DNA of 64,000 nt from Acidobacteriota bacterium (lineage in GTDB: Bacteria; Acidobacteriota; Terriglobia; Acidiferrales; UBA7541). The position numbers and the translations under genes were made by a program. The notes below the pieces were generated by a model. That model made no database searches, was not told the DNA's origin, and saw only the letters and a list, made by a program, of their open reading frames with translations. Positions 49,881-58,973 of this stretch are shown in pieces; position 1 is the first letter of the stretch, and each line of letters starts with the position of its first letter. The DNA lies in the NCBI GenBank assembly GCA_003224085.1, contig QHYK01000064.1:1-64000 (forward strand). The letters run 5' to 3'.

Positions 49881-52091
49881 TTACTCGCGGGAGCCGGAGT
49901 TGCCGGAGCCGCCTTCGCTCCCGGCAAACCCCGGATTGTGACTGCCACCTGCCGCGGCCTTTTGCTGTTTTTCACGCGCTTCCTTGAGCAGCGCTTTGCG
50001 CGAGAGGCGAATCTTGTTCCCTTCGATCGAGAGCACCTTCACCAGAACCTGGTCGCCGAGCTTCAATTCGTCGCGAACGTCGCGAATCCGATGCTCGGAG
50101 ATTTCGCTGATGTGCAGCAGGCCGTCGGTCCCCGGAAATAACTCGACGAAAGCGCCAAACTCCGCGAGGCGCACGACTTTGCCGAGATAGGTCTTGCCGA
50201 CTTCCGCGCTGGCGGTGACTTCGCGGACCATCGCGAGGGCGGCGTCGCCCGAAGCTCCGCTAGTCGAGAAGATGTGTACGGTGCCGTCTTCGAGGACGTC
50301 GATCTTGACGCCGGTCTGTTCGGTGATGGACTTGATTTTCTTTCCGCCCGGGCCAATGAGGTCGCGGATCTTGTCGGTCGGGATGTTGAGCTTGTAGAGG
50401 CGCGGCGCGTAAGCCGAAATCTGGGTGCGCGCGGCGTCAAGCGTCGCTTCCATGGTATCCAGAATCTCGAGGCGCGCTTTCTTCGCCTGTGCGAGCGCCT
50501 CGCGCATCATGGCAATACTGATGCCAAGGACCTTGATGTCCATTTGCAGCGCGGTGATGCCGTTGCGCGTGCCGGCGACTTTGAAGTCCATATCGCCGTA
50601 ATGATCTTCGGCGCCGGCAATGTCGGTGAGGATGGAATATTTGCCTTTGCCGCCAACGACGAGCCCCATGGCGATGCCCGCGCAAGAGGACTTGATGGGA
50701 ACGCCGGCATCCATCAGCGCGAGCGAGCCGCCGCAAACCGTGGCCATCGACGACGAGCCGTTGGATTCCATAATGTCGGAGACCAGGCGCATGGCGTAGG
50801 GGAAGTCCGATTCGGGAGGAAGCAGGTTCACGAGCGCGCGTTCGGCAAGAGCGCCGTGGCCGATTTCGCGGCGTCCGGGCCCGCGGAGGAATTTCACTTC
50901 ACCGACGCTGAATGGCGGGAAGTTGTAGTGCAGCATGAAGCGCTTGAACTGGTATTGCTCGAAGAGCAGGTCGAGGCGCTGCATGTCTTCCTTGGTGCCG
51001 AGAGTGAGCGTGGCGAGCGCTTGCGTTTCGCCGCGGGTGAAGAGCGCCGAGCCGTGAACGCGCGGGAGCAGGCCGACCTCGCAAGTAATTTTGCGAATCC
51101 GGTCGAAGGCTCGGCCATCGGGTCGGCGCCGGGCATTCAGGACGTCGTCGCGAAAAATATTTTCGCGCAGCCGTTCAAAAGCGCGCTTCGTGAGCGTGCG
51201 CTTCTCGTCCATTTCTTTCTGAGGTTCTTCGGGAATGGTGGCGAGGATTTCTTCCTTCAGGGCATCCACCAGGTGATAGCTTTCCTTTTTCGGGTGCTTT
51301 TCCGTGTTGAGCGCATCGTGCAACCGCTCGCCATACTTCTTTTGCAGATCTTTGTAGATACCTTCGTCGAATGGCAGCGGCTCGACCGCGACTTTCTTGG
51401 GATTAAGCTGGCCATGAAGCTGCCGAATGGCGGCCACAATTTTCTTGATTTGCGCGTGGCCAAATTCAAGAGCGTCGGCAACAGTCTCTTCAGAGACTTC
51501 CAGCGCGCCGGCTTCGACCATGACGATGGCTTCTTCCGTTCCGGCGATGACGATGTTCAGCAAGCTCTTCTTTTGCTGCGCAACGGTGGGATTGGCGATG
51601 AGCTGGCCATCCAGCAGACCTACGCGAACGCAGGCAATGGGCTTCTCAAACGGCAGGTCCGACACATAGCAGGCCGCCGACGCCCCGGTGACGGCGATGA
51701 CGTCCGGATCATTGTCGCTGTCGGCGGAGAGCACCATGCTGACAATCTGCGTTTCGTTGCGCCAGGCTTCGGGGAAGAGCGGACGAAGCGGGCGATCAAT
51801 CAACCGGGAAGTGAGAATCTCTTTTTCCGAAGGGCGCCCCTCGCGCTTGAAAAAGCCCCCGGGAATTTTTCCTGCGGAATAGGTATTTTCGCGATAGTCT
51901 ACGGTAAGAGGAAGAAAGTCTCGGTCATTGGCTTCGGTAGCCATGCAGGCCGTAGTGAGCACGACCGTGTCGCCATAGCGCGCCACAATCGCGCCATCGG
52001 CCTGTTTTGCGATTTTCCCCGTTTCCAGAGTCAGCGGACGGCCGCCGACCTCCACGGTAACCTGATGAGGTGCGTGTGCATTTTCAGACAT
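49881..52091 (-). CDS. pnp: Polyribonucleotide nucleotidyltransferase (PNPase)
   Basis: 736 residues, a 3'-5' phosphorolytic exoribonuclease of the RNA degradosome. It has two RNase PH-like domains (GRPLTLETGKIAKQADGAIV at the N-terminus; RPDGRAFDRIRKITCEVGLL starting the second) and the catalytic-core SDIMESNGSSSMATVCGGSL and EDHYGDMDFKVAGTRNGITA. The KH domain is IPTDKIRDLIGPGGKKIKSI (about 575-594), and the S1 domain is GKTYLGKVVRLAEFGAFVEL (about 640-659). The Gly/Ser-rich tail ends GGSGNSGSRE. The start at 52091 has AAAGGA upstream; the frame to 52163 has none. It follows rpsO, the classical order. Confidence 0.96.
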   Translation of the reverse strand: MSENAHAPHQVTVEVGGRPLTLETGKIAKQADGAIVARYGDTVVLTTACMATEANDRDFLPLTVDYRENTYSAGKIPGGFFKREGRPSEKEILTSRLIDRPLRPLFPEAWRNETQIVSMVLSADSDNDPDVIAVTGASAACYVSDLPFEKPIACVRVGLLDGQLIANPTVAQQKKSLLNIVIAGTEEAIVMVEAGALEVSEETVADALEFGHAQIKKIVAAIRQLHGQLNPKKVAVEPLPFDEGIYKDLQKKYGERLHDALNTEKHPKKESYHLVDALKEEILATIPEEPQKEMDEKRTLTKRAFERLRENIFRDDVLNARRRPDGRAFDRIRKITCEVGLLPRVHGSALFTRGETQALATLTLGTKEDMQRLDLLFEQYQFKRFMLHYNFPPFSVGEVKFLRGPGRREIGHGALAERALVNLLPPESDFPYAMRLVSDIMESNGSSSMATVCGGSLALMDAGVPIKSSCAGIAMGLVVGGKGKYSILTDIAGAEDHYGDMDFKVAGTRNGITALQMDIKVLGISIAMMREALAQAKKARLEILDTMEATLDAARTQISAYAPRLYKLNIPTDKIRDLIGPGGKKIKSITEQTGVKIDVLEDGTVHIFSTSGASGDAALAMVREVTASAEVGKTYLGKVVRLAEFGAFVELFPGTDGLLHISEISEHRIRDVRDELKLGDQVLVKVLSIEGNKIRLSRKALLKEAREKQQKAAAGGSHNPGFAGSEGGSGNSGSRE

Positions 52092-52359
52092 AAACAATTT
52101 TCCTTTGGCCCCGGCCCCCCGGGGGAGTTGAGGGCCCTTCGCATGGCGAAGGACCTCATACAAGGCTGCCCGTTTTTGCGGACAACTTCGAGGAAGAAAG
52201 AAGGAGGAGCTTGCGGGGAACGGACCCGGGACAGACTACACCACGAGAAATTCCAGCCCTATCGCTGCCGGAGGCCTGAGGGACAGACTCCGCGTGGAAT
52301 TTGTCACTTCGTGAGAACGCAAGGTGTATCGCTCAGAATTCCGACTCAAAGTGGAGCGA

Positions 52360-52620
52360 TTACTTGCGCAGGCTAAGACGGTCAACAATCTCGCGGTACC
52401 GATCCGGATCACGGCGGTTGAGATAGTCCAGCAGCCGGCGGCGCTTATTGACCATCATGATCAATCCGCGGCGGGATGCGTGGTCTTTCACGTGGGACTT
52501 GAGATGCGTGGTCAGGTAGTTGATCCTCTCGCTCAAAAGGGCGATCTGCACTTCGGGCGAGCCAGTATCTTTCACATGGGTCCGGAATTGTTCGATCAAC
52601 ACCGTCTTTGTCGCGCTCAA
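52360..52620 (-). CDS. rpsO: Ribosomal protein S15
   Basis: 86 residues, normal length for S15, a primary binder of 16S rRNA in the 30S platform. Clear family sequence: [40 protein letters not shown] and [17 protein letters not shown]. Translation begins with TTG at 52620, behind GGAGAGGGGCAC. The gene lies 270 bp before pnp on the same strand. In other bacteria S15 regulates its own mRNA and pnp is autoregulated in the gap; I could not define such an element here. Confidence 0.97.
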   Translation of the reverse strand: MSATKTVLIEQFRTHVKDTGSPEVQIALLSERINYLTTHLKSHVKDHASRRGLIMMVNKRRRLLDYLNRRDPDRYREIVDRLSLRK

Positions 52621-52931
52621 GTGCCCCTCTCCGTTATCCCCTGAAATGTTCCTCTTCTCTTCGACAGATTCAGGCTAACACAACTCGGTCTGTAAAGCGA
52701 AGTCAATAATAAACCGTAGCGAAACTCTTGGGAGTTACCGACCTGGCTTGCGCTGCGGATACAGACGAGAACAAAGGGGATGTTCGATTAGCCTGTTTCC
52801 AATACCTAATCTGTTTGCGAAACAAAATCGCCTCGGATGCGTCAGTATCTGTAAGAGACGGCGGCAGTCGCAGTTGCGCTTGACGGGCAAATCCGCTTCA
52901 ATATTTGCTGGAACGTTCCTGAGGAGGAAGC
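52621..52931. other. Divergent control region between rpsO and DUF2911 gene
   Basis: 311 bp without a gene. A possible promoter for the plus-strand gene lies at 52880-52907. On the minus side a TTGACT is present near 52708, but no matching -10 box at normal spacing was found. Confidence 0.5.
52880..52907 (+). promoter_or_regulatory. Possible promoter of the DUF2911 gene
   Basis: TTGACG (52880-52885), 16 bp, TATTTG (52902-52907), leaving a 20-nt leader with GAGGAGGAAG before the ATG. Confidence 0.4.
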
Positions 52932-53468
52932 ATGAAGAGAACCGTTGCATTTCTGGCAGTCGGTTGTATGACCGTGGGGATAATGGCTTTGCTGGGGTCG
53001 GCGCAGATGGGCGGAAAAGCCAGTCCCGCCGCAAAGGCCACGTGTGATTTAGGGGGCGGCAAGTCGATCACCGTGGATTATTCCAGTCCACGCGCAAAGG
53101 GGCGGAAGATTTTTGGCGGCTTGGTGCCCTATGGTGAGGTGTGGCGCACGGGCGCCGATGAGGCAACCACCTTTGTAACCACGGCAGACCTGATGGTCGG
53201 CGGCACCCATGTGCCGGCGGGCAACTATACCATTTTCACGGTCCCCAACCAGAACAAGTGGACGCTTATCATCAACAAGAAGACCGGCGAATGGGGTATC
53301 CCTTACAAATATGAGAGTGACGAGCTGGCCCGTGTGGACATGAAGGTTTCCGCCGCGCCGGCAACAGTCGAGAACTTCATCATTGCCTTCGATAAAGCGG
53401 CATCGGGATGCACGCTGCGCATGGAATGGGAAAACACTCGAGCGACGGTGGACATTTCGAAGATGTGA
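52932..53468 (+). CDS. DUF2911 family exported protein
   Basis: 178 residues. A signal peptide (MKRTVAFLAVGCMTVGIMAL) is followed by the DUF2911 beta domain: KSITVDYSSPRAKGRKIFGG, LVPYGEVWRTGADEATTFVT, VPAGNYTIFTVPNQNKWTLI and EWGIPYKYESDELAR. The family is abundant in Acidobacteriota and Bacteroidetes and its function is unknown. A strong ribosome-binding site (GAGGAGGAAGC) precedes the ATG, and an intrinsic terminator follows, so this is a single-gene unit that is probably well expressed. Confidence 0.92.
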   Translation: MKRTVAFLAVGCMTVGIMALLGSAQMGGKASPAAKATCDLGGGKSITVDYSSPRAKGRKIFGGLVPYGEVWRTGADEATTFVTTADLMVGGTHVPAGNYTIFTVPNQNKWTLIINKKTGEWGIPYKYESDELARVDMKVSAAPATVENFIIAFDKAASGCTLRMEWENTRATVDISKM

Positions 53469-53491
53469 GCTTTCGCTGTTTTTGAATGTGG

Positions 53492-53533
53492 AGGGTGCGA
53501 TGTGTCATGAATATGCCGCACCCTTTTTGTTTT
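53492..53533 (+). terminator. Rho-independent terminator after the DUF2911 gene
   Basis: Stem AGGGTGCG / CGCACCCT (53492-53499 and 53517-53524) followed by TTTTGTTTTG. Confidence 0.85.
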
Positions 53534-53572
53534 GTAGCGGCCCAGGAAGAGAAAATCAGGAAGAATCTAAAT

Positions 53573-54535
53573 TCACTGCGGCAGACGGGCCATGCCGCGG
53601 TCCACCAGCATCACCGCACTGACCACCATAGCTGCCGAGAGCAGCACGTTGAGTGTGACGGCTTCGCCGGCCAGTAGCCAGCCCAGCAAGACAGCCACGA
53701 TCGGGTTGATGTAGGTATGGGTGGCAACCAGCGTTGGAGAGTAATGTTCCATCAGCCAATTGTAGGCAGTGAAGGCGACCACCGAGCCGAAAACAATGAG
53801 GTAGCCGAGCGAAAGCCAGGAACGCAGCGTCACCGAAGCGAGAGAAAATCCGCGATATTCTCCTGCGAGCGTCCCTACCAACAGCAATTGGCCGGACCCC
53901 GCCAGAAGCGACAGCGCGGACAAAAGAAGCGGATTCCCCGATAAGTGCGACCGCCGCGAATAAACCACACCAACGGACCATGCCAGCGCGCTGATCAGCA
54001 CAGCGGCTGAACCGACAAACATGCCCGGAGCCGACGCGAGCACGCTTCTTCCCATTAATAGACCTACTCCGCCAAGACCCAAAAGGATGCCGGCCAGAAG
54101 GGTCCCGTTCCAGTGCCACTCCCTGGCAGCGGCTGCAGAGAAAAGGAAAACCCCAATTGGTTCGCTGGCAATCAGGAGAGAAGCCAGGCCAGAGGGGACC
54201 CTTTGCTCCGCCCAATGAAGCAAGCCGTGGCTGAGGAGAAAGAAAAAAACACCGATGATGATGCTAGCGCGGATTTGCGCCCAGCTTGGACGCAGGCGCT
54301 TAGCGAGGCACCACGCGAGGAGAATCAGGCCGGCGCTGAGATGCCGCAGGCCAGCGGTGTAGAGCGGAGGAATCGTTTCCACCGCATAGCGAATGGCCAG
54401 ATAAGTCGAGCCCCAAATCAGATAGATGGAGAGAAAGCATAGGAAAACGGTTAGGCGGTGAGAGCGCGCGAGAGAAGGCGAGTGAACCGCGGAAGAGGCC
54501 TCTCCAATGATGAGGGGAGCTTGATCGGTCGCCAT
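53573..54535 (-). CDS. EamA/DMT-family transporter
   Basis: 320 residues with ten membrane helices in two EamA halves. The first half starts LTVFLCFLSIYLIWGSTYLA and IRYAVETIPPLYTAGLRHLS. The second has VLISALAWSVGVVYSRRSHL and ends NPIVAVLLGWLLAGEAVTLN. This is the RhaT/YedA-type layout of metabolite exporters. Its ATG is 6 nt after TAAAGT with no ribosome-binding site, suggesting a separate leaderless transcript even though it lies 54 bp after folE on the same strand. The exported compound is unknown. Confidence 0.9.
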   Translation of the reverse strand: MATDQAPLIIGEASSAVHSPSLARSHRLTVFLCFLSIYLIWGSTYLAIRYAVETIPPLYTAGLRHLSAGLILLAWCLAKRLRPSWAQIRASIIIGVFFFLLSHGLLHWAEQRVPSGLASLLIASEPIGVFLFSAAAAREWHWNGTLLAGILLGLGGVGLLMGRSVLASAPGMFVGSAAVLISALAWSVGVVYSRRSHLSGNPLLLSALSLLAGSGQLLLVGTLAGEYRGFSLASVTLRSWLSLGYLIVFGSVVAFTAYNWLMEHYSPTLVATHTYINPIVAVLLGWLLAGEAVTLNVLLSAAMVVSAVMLVDRGMARLPQ

Positions 54536-54589
54536 TGGTGCACTTTAGGTGAGGTGGGCACGCGATTCCAGCGCCAAAATGGCGTCCAG

Positions 54590-55210
54590 CTAGGCCTTGT
54601 TCTGGCTGACGAGGGACAGGAATTCGTCACGCGTCTGCTTGTTGTGGCGGAAGGCGCCGAGCATCGAACTGGTCACCGCCTGGCCGCACTGTTTCTCGAC
54701 CCCCCGCATCTGCATGCACAGGTGGCGCGCCTCGACAATGACGCCTACACCTTGCGGGGCAATCTTTTCCTGAATCGCTTCCGCGATTTGGCTCGTCAAG
54801 CGCTCCTGAATCTGCAGGCGCCGGGCGTACATGTTCACCAGGCGCGCGATTTTGCTGAGGCCGAGGACGCGCTTGTCCGGCAGGTAAGCGACGTGCGCTT
54901 TGCCGAAGAACGGAAGGAGGTGATGCTCGCAGAGGCTGAAAAACTCGATGTCCTTGACGATGACCATCTCGTCGTAGGCCACGCTGAACGTCGCGCCGTT
55001 CAAGACATGATCGATGTTCTGATGATAGCCGCTGGTGAGGAACTTGAAAGCCTTTTCAAAACGTTCCGGCGTTTTGCGCAGGCCTTCGCGATTGGGATCT
55101 TCACCGATGATCTTGATCATCTCGCGAACGTGACAGGCGATAGTCTTCGCATCGACCTCTTCGCGGTCATTTCTGTCATGGAGCAGGATTTCTTCGGTTG
55201 GCTTAGTCAC
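54590..55210 (-). CDS. folE: GTP cyclohydrolase I
   Basis: 206 residues. It converts GTP to 7,8-dihydroneopterin triphosphate, the first step to folate and to pterins/queuosine. The family core is present: [20 protein letters not shown], the zinc-binding [20 protein letters not shown] (Cys and two His) and [12 protein letters not shown] (the third ligand, Cys). The GTG start overlaps the stop of the upstream PTPS gene by GTGA, so translation is coupled. In this operon its product would feed the two PTPS/QueD-type enzymes. Confidence 0.96.
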   Translation of the reverse strand: MTKPTEEILLHDRNDREEVDAKTIACHVREMIKIIGEDPNREGLRKTPERFEKAFKFLTSGYHQNIDHVLNGATFSVAYDEMVIVKDIEFFSLCEHHLLPFFGKAHVAYLPDKRVLGLSKIARLVNMYARRLQIQERLTSQIAEAIQEKIAPQGVGVIVEARHLCMQMRGVEKQCGQAVTSSMLGAFRHNKQTRDEFLSLVSQNKA

Positions 55211-55647
55211 AAGTGGTTTCCCTCCGTGCTTCCTGCATATTCAAAGCTATTGTTGCCCGTTTCTTGGATGCGCACGCGTTCGAGTTTGGCATGGGGAAAT
55301 TTTTGCAAGCGGCGAAAGATCTCGATGCACAGATTCTCGGTCGTGGGGACCGCGTCGTGAAACGCGGTTACATCGTCGTTGAGCGAGTGATGGTCAAATT
55401 CTTCGAGCACGTGGCGTTCGACGAAGGCGTCCAAGTCCGCAAGGTTGGCAATCATGCCGGTGGCTGGATCAATCTTTCCAGAAACGCTGATTTCCAGAAC
55501 GTAGTTATGACCGTGACCGTGAGGATTGTTGCATTTTCCGAAGACCCGATAATTCTCTTCCTCGCTCAAACGCGGAGTGTGCAAACGATGGGATGCTGCA
55601 AACTTGTACCGCCGGCCAAGTTCGACATGGAGCAAATCATTCTTCAT
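55207..55647 (-). CDS. 6-pyruvoyltetrahydropterin synthase / QueD family, copy 2
   Basis: 146 residues. Zinc ligands are the His in [11 protein letters not shown] and the two in [11 protein letters not shown]. The CxxxHGH motif holds the catalytic Cys (KCNNPHGH). DHHSLND gives the catalytic His/Asp, and [14 protein letters not shown] the substrate-binding Glu. It fits either PTPS (pterin synthesis) or QueD (queuosine precursor). I start at the ATG at 55647; a GTG at 55662 is an alternative. Its stop overlaps folE, and it lies 25 bp after copy 1, to which it is clearly related. Confidence 0.88.
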   Translation of the reverse strand: MKNDLLHVELGRRYKFAASHRLHTPRLSEEENYRVFGKCNNPHGHGHNYVLEISVSGKIDPATGMIANLADLDAFVERHVLEEFDHHSLNDDVTAFHDAVPTTENLCIEIFRRLQKFPHAKLERVRIQETGNNSFEYAGSTEGNHL

Positions 55648-55671
55648 GGTCTTCACGCCCACGACCTGTTC

Positions 55672-56100
55672 TCAATTCGCCGCTGCGCTTGCGCCATTGC
55701 CATAACAATCAGCGAAAAGGTCCGGCGATTCATAGAGCCGGACGCGGTGCAATTTTCCCTGCGTAATCCGCGGCTCGAGCAGCTGCCAAATCAGGCGCGC
55801 GATGTTCTCGCAAGTGGGTATCTGGCCGGCGAGTTCCGGCACTTCGTAATTCAAATGGCGGTGATCCATGCGCTGCATCACTTCGCGCTCGAGAATCTCT
55901 TTCAATTCTTTCAGGTCCAAAACCATGCCGGTGACAGGGTCTGGCTCCCCCGCCACGGTGACTTCCAGCGTGTAGTTGTGCCCATGGCCATGGGGATTAT
56001 TGCACTTCCCAAAAAGGCGACGGTTCTCCTCCGCCGAAAGATTCGGGTTGTGATAGAGATGCGAGGCCGAAAACTCGATTTTTCGCGTGAGAAGAACCAT
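55672..56100 (-). CDS. 6-pyruvoyltetrahydropterin synthase / QueD family, copy 1
   Basis: 142 residues with the same motifs as its neighbour: [38 protein letters not shown] (CxxxHGH), DHRHLNYEV, PTCENIARLIW and HRVRLYESPDL. The two paralogues differ in the mid-region that contacts the side chain of the pterin, so they may have split PTPS and QueD roles. Upstream, 16 bp away, a glycosyltransferase gene runs in the same direction. Confidence 0.88.
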   Translation of the reverse strand: MVLLTRKIEFSASHLYHNPNLSAEENRRLFGKCNNPHGHGHNYTLEVTVAGEPDPVTGMVLDLKELKEILEREVMQRMDHRHLNYEVPELAGQIPTCENIARLIWQLLEPRITQGKLHRVRLYESPDLFADCYGNGASAAAN

Positions 56101-56116
56101 TTTCGTTGGCCAATAG

Positions 56117-57196
56117 CTATTTTACCGATTCCGGAGCCCCGATGGAGTATTCCCTGCCCTTCCAGGCGATTCTTCCTTTGGCGTGGCTCCGGTAGGAGGC
56201 CCAAAGCACACCCGCATAGAGAAAGGCCGCCGGCACGTAATAAAAGATGAACGAAAACGGGTAATGGTTGCGGCCAAGATCGAGACCATAGATGGTCTGG
56301 CGAGCGATCAGGAACACTATTCCGAGGAACAACAAGAAGGGAAACTTCAGGCCCAGGAGCATCAAAAGAAACGGAATCCAGGGCAAAGTGGCTTCGACTT
56401 CGCGAAAGACCGCCCAAGGGGTTCCACCCACCAAGCGATAGAGATTCTTTTTCCAGCCCTCCCACATCGTTCGGAACGAAGAGTACATCCGAGTCCGCAC
56501 GAGGCCCTTGCCGGAGCCGAACCAAATCCGATGGCCCGCCCGTTTGACCCGCATGGCCATTACGAGGTCTTCCAGAACTTCGCCGGCAACGCCACGATGC
56601 CCGCCAATGGCATCGTAGACCTCCCTGCGAATCAGCAAAAACTGGCCGTTCGCGGCGGCGATCGGCAAAGCAGGGTTGTTCACCTGGTCATAAGAAAATT
56701 TCTTTGCCAGCCGCAAATAGACAAAAGGAATCAGCGCTTTCTCATACCAGCTGCGCGTGATTTGCTCGGGCGAAAAAGAAACCAACGCCGCCTGCCGCTC
56801 GCGGGCAATTTGCAGCCCACGCGCCACCGAGTTAGGGGCGTGCAGAGCGTCCGCGTCGGTGAACAGAAGCCAGGGGCTTGTGGCCTGCTGAACGCCGACC
56901 CAAAGCGCGTAATTCTTGCCCACCCAGCCGTCTGGCAATCCGCCGGTTTCGAGAAGGCGCAGGTCGGGGATTTCCTTCACCAAGTTGCGCACCACTTCTG
57001 CCGTTGCGTCCGAAGATTGGTCGTTGACCACGAGGATTTGCGCAATCTCGGGTTGGCGAGATAGCGTTTCGATGGACGCCGCGATAACCGCTTCCTCGTT
57101 TCGCGCGGGAACGATGGCCGTGACGACAACGGGTGTAGGAACAGCGCCGCGTGGCTGCATGGCATATGGGTTGGGATTATCGCTCGGCATGTTCAT
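56117..57196 (-). CDS. Family 2 glycosyltransferase, HpnB/CrtQ-like
   Basis: About 359 residues. The GT-A domain has VVVTAIVPARNEEAVIAASI (about 20-39), the nucleotide-binding LVVNDQSSDATAEVV, the metal-binding DAD in WLLFTDADALHAPNS, and GGHRGVAGEVLEDLVMAMRV. At least two to three C-terminal membrane helices follow (WIPFLLMLLGLKFPFLLFLG, YPFSFIFYYVPAAFLYAGVL). The arrangement resembles membrane-bound glycosyltransferases of hopanoid or carotenoid modification, but the acceptor is unknown. The start is uncertain: ATGs at 57196 and 57190 are likely, and the longer frame to 57292 overlaps the divergent thioredoxin-like gene. Confidence 0.75.
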   Translation of the reverse strand: MNMPSDNPNPYAMQPRGAVPTPVVVTAIVPARNEEAVIAASIETLSRQPEIAQILVVNDQSSDATAEVVRNLVKEIPDLRLLETGGLPDGWVGKNYALWVGVQQATSPWLLFTDADALHAPNSVARGLQIARERQAALVSFSPEQITRSWYEKALIPFVYLRLAKKFSYDQVNNPALPIAAANGQFLLIRREVYDAIGGHRGVAGEVLEDLVMAMRVKRAGHRIWFGSGKGLVRTRMYSSFRTMWEGWKKNLYRLVGGTPWAVFREVEATLPWIPFLLMLLGLKFPFLLFLGIVFLIARQTIYGLDLGRNHYPFSFIFYYVPAAFLYAGVLWASYRSHAKGRIAWKGREYSIGAPESVK

Positions 57197-57249
57197 TGGA
57201 TGCGAGAATCGGTTCCGAACGCTAACGGAATGCGCTACCATAATACGCG

Positions 57250-57777
57250 ATGACCATGATAAGGAAAATCGCGGCTTGGGGCGTGATGGCATTCATCGCG
57301 CTTGTTTTCGTTATTTTCGCGCGGCCGATGTATCGGCAGGGCGAGCCTTCGGTGGCTGGAAAGCGCGCGCAGGACTTCCCCACGGAAATCTGGGGTAAGG
57401 CCGGCCATCTTAGCGACCTCCGCGGCAAGGTCGTGGTGCTGAATTTCTGGGCCAGTTGGTGCCCGCCCTGCGTTGAAGAGACACCGGCCCTGAATGACTT
57501 ACAGAAACACATCGAATCGCGCAATGCGCTTGTTCTCGGTGTGAGCTGGGATGAAGACCCTGACGCGTATGAGAAATTCTTGAAGGACCAGGGCATCAAT
57601 TTTCCGACTTTTCGTGAGCCGACGCGCAAGGTAGCGCTGGAGTACGGCACACCGGTGATTCCGGACACCTATATCATCGACCGTCACGGAAAAATTGCGC
57701 GAAAATTCTACGGCGCCCAGCAATGGGATTCGCCGGAAATGCTTGCCTATATGGATTCCATCCTCAGCCAGAACTAA
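57250..57777 (+). CDS. TlpA/ResA-like membrane-anchored thioredoxin
   Basis: 175 residues: an N-terminal membrane anchor or signal (KIAAWGVMAFIALVFVIFAR), then a redoxin fold with SDLRGKVVVLNFWASWCPPC (active site WCPPC), NALVLGVSWDEDPDAYEKFL and the cis-proline GTPVIPDTYIIDRHGKIARK. It probably acts as a thiol-disulfide reductase facing the periplasm. CATAAT ends 5 nt before the ATG at 57250 and no ribosome-binding site is present, so the transcript may be leaderless. It is divergent from the glycosyltransferase. A second TlpA-like gene is at 42890-43417. Confidence 0.9.
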   Translation: MTMIRKIAAWGVMAFIALVFVIFARPMYRQGEPSVAGKRAQDFPTEIWGKAGHLSDLRGKVVVLNFWASWCPPCVEETPALNDLQKHIESRNALVLGVSWDEDPDAYEKFLKDQGINFPTFREPTRKVALEYGTPVIPDTYIIDRHGKIARKFYGAQQWDSPEMLAYMDSILSQN

Positions 57778-57790
57778 GAATTCAGCTCAT

Positions 57791-57844
57791 TCCTCAGAAA
57801 ATCGCTTCTAGGCGACTTCCTCAGAAAATCGCTTCTAGGCGACT
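57791..57844. repeat. Exact 27-bp tandem duplication
   Basis: Two identical 27-bp copies (57791-57817 and 57818-57844). The right copy contains the stop codon and final codons of the permease gene that ends at 57835; the left copy supplies a second, identical stop outside the gene. Confidence 0.95.
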
Positions 57845-58950
57845 TGCGCTAAAGGCTCCAAGGTCACTTTGAAGCCCAGACCTTCAAGGCGTTTGGTTAA
57901 GCGCCGGCGCAGCCCCTCGGGGTTCAGGCGATCGAAGTAGTCGGGTCCAAGGTCTCGGTAGCAGACCTTGTCTCGCAGGATGTACTTCCTTGCGCCAAGC
58001 GCGCGCCGCAGGCCGATTTCACGGACGCGCTCTTCGACGGAAACCAGCATGATATTCATCACGCCCACGCCGCCGATTCCCAGCGTCATCGCACCAATGA
58101 AAAACAAAAGCGCTTCAATGCCAATGGTGATTCCTTCCATGATGGGCTTGAACTCTTCTCTTCCAAACATGGTGATGGCGCGCTTGTCATTCGGCGAAAA
58201 GTGCTGGCGATTGGCAATGGCGGCGCGGAACTGCTGCATGGCCTGCGCTTCAAACACAGGAGCGACCGGCTCGAAGACCATCACGCTGGCGTACTTCGTG
58301 TCCCAAAGATCGTTGGCGGCCGTGTAAGGAACGAAGGCGGACTCGTCATCGCAGTTGAAATAGCAACTGTCGGAGAACTTCATGTCCATGGAGCCAATGA
58401 CCGTGAACGGCACGCCTTTAATGCGAACGATCTCACCCACGGCGGGCTCGCCGCTGAATAGTTTTTTGCGAAGACGCGCGCCGAGAAAAACAACGCGTCG
58501 CCTTTCGGCGATGTCTTCCGGCGTAATCCACCGGCCATCGGTCGGCACTTCGTTGCGCATATCGCCGTATTCCGCGAACACGCCGCGGACGGCAGAGTCT
58601 GAGAGGCGCTCGCCGTAAGAAACGCCCTGGAAGCGAACCGTTTCTCGCGTAACGCGTTTGACCAGCGGCGACTGTGCCTTCACCCATTCGGCGTCTTCCT
58701 CTTCGAAGCGTACCGGTTTGCCAGCGCGTTCGCCTCCCGCTTGTTCGCTGGTGGTGCCGGGCCAGGCTATGACCGCGCCTTTCCCGAAAACTTCGAACGT
58801 GTACATCAACACGCCGCGAAAGCCAGAGCCGTAACTGAGGAGCAGCGTAACGGCCACGATGCCCCAGGAAATGCCCGACATGGTCAGGAAGCTACGGATG
58901 GGGTTGCGCCCGAGCGCCGTCCACGCCTGTTTGAAGATTTCTTTCAGCAT
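57835..58950 (-). CDS. MacB/FtsX-type ABC permease, second in operon
   Basis: 371 residues: a first helix near the N-terminus ([20 protein letters not shown]), a MacB periplasmic core (about 60-230, with [20 protein letters not shown] and [20 protein letters not shown]) and FtsX-like helices ([40 protein letters not shown]) before an atypical C-terminus. FtsX-type permeases normally have three more helices after GLRRALGA. Here the sequence after [11 protein letters not shown] ([20 protein letters not shown]...) is soluble, so the last helices seem to be replaced or lost. The gene may therefore be non-functional or a truncated variant. Confidence 0.7.
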   Translation of the reverse strand: MLKEIFKQAWTALGRNPIRSFLTMSGISWGIVAVTLLLSYGSGFRGVLMYTFEVFGKGAVIAWPGTTSEQAGGERAGKPVRFEEEDAEWVKAQSPLVKRVTRETVRFQGVSYGERLSDSAVRGVFAEYGDMRNEVPTDGRWITPEDIAERRRVVFLGARLRKKLFSGEPAVGEIVRIKGVPFTVIGSMDMKFSDSCYFNCDDESAFVPYTAANDLWDTKYASVMVFEPVAPVFEAQAMQQFRAAIANRQHFSPNDKRAITMFGREEFKPIMEGITIGIEALLFFIGAMTLGIGGVGVMNIMLVSVEERVREIGLRRALGARKYILRDKVCYRDLGPDYFDRLNPEGLRRRLTKRLEGLGFKVTLEPLAQVA

Positions 58951-58973
58951 GGCGACCCACCAGAAGCCTTCGC

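Noticed and set aside
50274-52376. A 700-codon open frame antisense to pnp
   Set aside because: It mirrors the third-codon-position bias of pnp, has no ribosome-binding site and gives a composition unlike any family; PNPase on the other strand is certain.
52708-52731. A sigma70 promoter for rpsO
   Set aside because: TTGACT is present on the minus strand but no -10 box occurs at 16-19 bp, so I did not list it.
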